Source: Paraburkholderia azotifigens (GTDB taxonomy: Bacteria; Pseudomonadota; Gammaproteobacteria; Burkholderiales; Burkholderiaceae). From it: a stretch of 64,000 nucleotides of DNA. Shown one piece after another: positions 63,240 to 64,000 of the stretch (positions within the stretch are counted from its first letter, which is position 1; every line of letters starts with the position of its first letter). The stretch lies in NCBI RefSeq assembly GCF_007995085.1, contig NZ_VOQS01000005.1, forward strand, positions 1,922,001 to 1,986,000, read 5' to 3'. A model generated the notes under the pieces. That model saw nothing but the letters and a program-made list of their open reading frames with translations. It was not told the origin of the DNA and did no database searches. The position numbers were made by a program, and so were the translations under genes.

Positions 63240-64000
63240 ATGACCACGCCCAATCTGCCGACGGGTGGCGAACCCGCTGCCCGCACCGATGTCGTGCCGA
63301 CCGAACCCGCACTTGCGCGTCGAAAGCGGCGCTATGTGCTGCCCGTCGCGCTTGCCGCCGTCGCAGCCGCGCTGCTCGCCATCGGCATCGCGCCGCGTCT
63401 GCAGGCCAGCACGGCGCTGACGAAGCAGGTCGACGCGCAGCGCTATCTCACGGTCGAAGCGCTCACGCCGACACGCGCGCCCGCATCGCAGGAATTGCTG
63501 TTGCCGGGCAACGTGATGCCGTTCGCCGATGCGTCTATCTACGCGCGCACGAGCGGCTATATCCAGCACTGGTATGCGGATATCGGCGCAAAGGTGAAAG
63601 CGGGTCAAACGCTCGCCGACATCGACACTCCCGAATTAGACGCGCAACTGCGTCAGGCGCGCGCCGACGAGGCGACCGCAAAAGCCAACTACACCTTCGC
63701 GAACAGCACCGCGCAGCGCTGGCAGACGATGCTGCAGACGCAGTCCGTTTCGCAGCAGGACGCCGACGCGAAAACGAGCGACAGCGCGGCGAAGCTCGCC
63801 GCGTGGCAGGCGGCGCAAGCGAACGTCGCGCGGCTCGCCGAACTGGTGTCGTACGAGAAAGTGACGGCGCCGTTCGACGGCGTGATCACCGCGCGCAACG
63901 TCGACGTCGGCGCTCTTGTGACGGCGGGCGGCTCGCCCGGCATCGCGGCCACGGGCGGCGAGCTGTTTCATATCGAGCAGACCGACCGGTTGCGCGTGTA
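63240..64000 (+). CDS. RND efflux periplasmic adaptor, 3' end outside window
   Basis: The first ~254 codons of a membrane fusion protein. An N-terminal membrane anchor (RYVLPVALAAVAAALLAIGIA) is followed by the barrel-sandwich start (LPGNVMPFADASIYARTSGYI), lipoyl half (GAKVKAGQTLADIDTPELDAQL), a helical hairpin (QARADEATAKANYTFANSTA) and the second lipoyl half (YEKVTAPFDGVITARNVDVGALV). It partners the permease just upstream (AAGGACTT ribosome site, 9 nt gap). An outer-membrane channel gene probably follows beyond the window. Confidence 0.92.
   Translation, partial: MTTPNLPTGGEPAARTDVVPTEPALARRKRRYVLPVALAAVAAALLAIGIAPRLQASTALTKQVDAQRYLTVEALTPTRAPASQELLLPGNVMPFADASIYARTSGYIQHWYADIGAKVKAGQTLADIDTPELDAQLRQARADEATAKANYTFANSTAQRWQTMLQTQSVSQQDADAKTSDSAAKLAAWQAAQANVARLAELVSYEKVTAPFDGVITARNVDVGALVTAGGSPGIAATGGELFHIEQTDRLRV

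Noticed and set aside
59892..63608. A 1238-codon open frame on the minus strand
   Set aside because: It is exactly antisense to the RND permease and adaptor, is extremely rich in Arg/His/Asp/Gln, and has no domain. It is a GC-bias shadow.

Overview
The window looks like chromosomal DNA of a Burkholderiaceae bacterium of the Paraburkholderia/Caballeronia type. This rests on high GC with strongly GC-biased third codon positions, RND efflux operons, LivHMGF-like importers, DUF4148, DUF4410 and RcnB-like small secreted proteins, and a CHASE2/FecR signalling operon, all typical of that family. This is an inference from gene content; there is no rRNA or tRNA here to confirm it.

Layout. 1-1547: start of an RND efflux adaptor gene (cut by the window edge) with its divergent TetR regulator. 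1548-4068: a lower-GC cassette encoding an M29-aminopeptidase-like protein and an AzlC/AzlD amino-acid exporter. 4255-8411: an OmpR/EnvZ-type two-component pair, an RcnB-like protein, a small membrane protein and a DUF899 protein. 8438-13590 (minus): an operon of response regulator, LysM/FecR protein, CHASE2 histidine kinase and lipoprotein. 14676-17837: a FadB/FadJ-type beta-oxidation enzyme with a divergent LysR regulator. 17850-32563: a large catabolic locus with an IclR regulator, TIM-barrel isomerase-like protein, NIPSNAP protein, two FAD dehydrogenases, an epimerase-like protein, a Gfo/Idh/MocA oxidoreductase, a branched-chain-type ABC importer (with permease and both ATPases fused in one polypeptide), a shikimate-dehydrogenase-like enzyme and an SDR. 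Palindromes TGGAAT-N3-ATTCCA, or close variants, lie in its promoter regions and suggest one IclR regulon.

32662-35166: an MFS exporter, a truncated saccharopine-dehydrogenase-like gene and a fragment of a lysine/ornithine N-hydroxylase, apparently the remains of a siderophore or opine-type locus. 35516-38160: Ohr, a TetR regulator, a SnoaL-like protein and a CPA1 Na+/H+ antiporter cut short at about 38110. From there to about 53400 runs a heterogeneous, lower-GC accessory island: a tandem-HTH regulator, an excisionase-like protein, a solitary cytosine-5 DNA methyltransferase, a lipoprotein, several unrecognised proteins, and IS66 transposase and FMN-reductase fragments. At its right edge is a GGDEF-EAL gene that has lost its 5' end.

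The strongest candidate for something undescribed is in this island: two copies of an unrecognised protein family (44651-45910 and 48739-50010). Each copy is built from two related halves and carries the same palindromic element (GTGATTCAC) about 75 bp upstream. One copy is interrupted by a single in-frame TAA. 55692-64000 returns to core-like genome: DUF4410, an IorAB-type molybdenum hydroxylase, DUF4148, and an RND efflux permease with its adaptor (cut by the window end).
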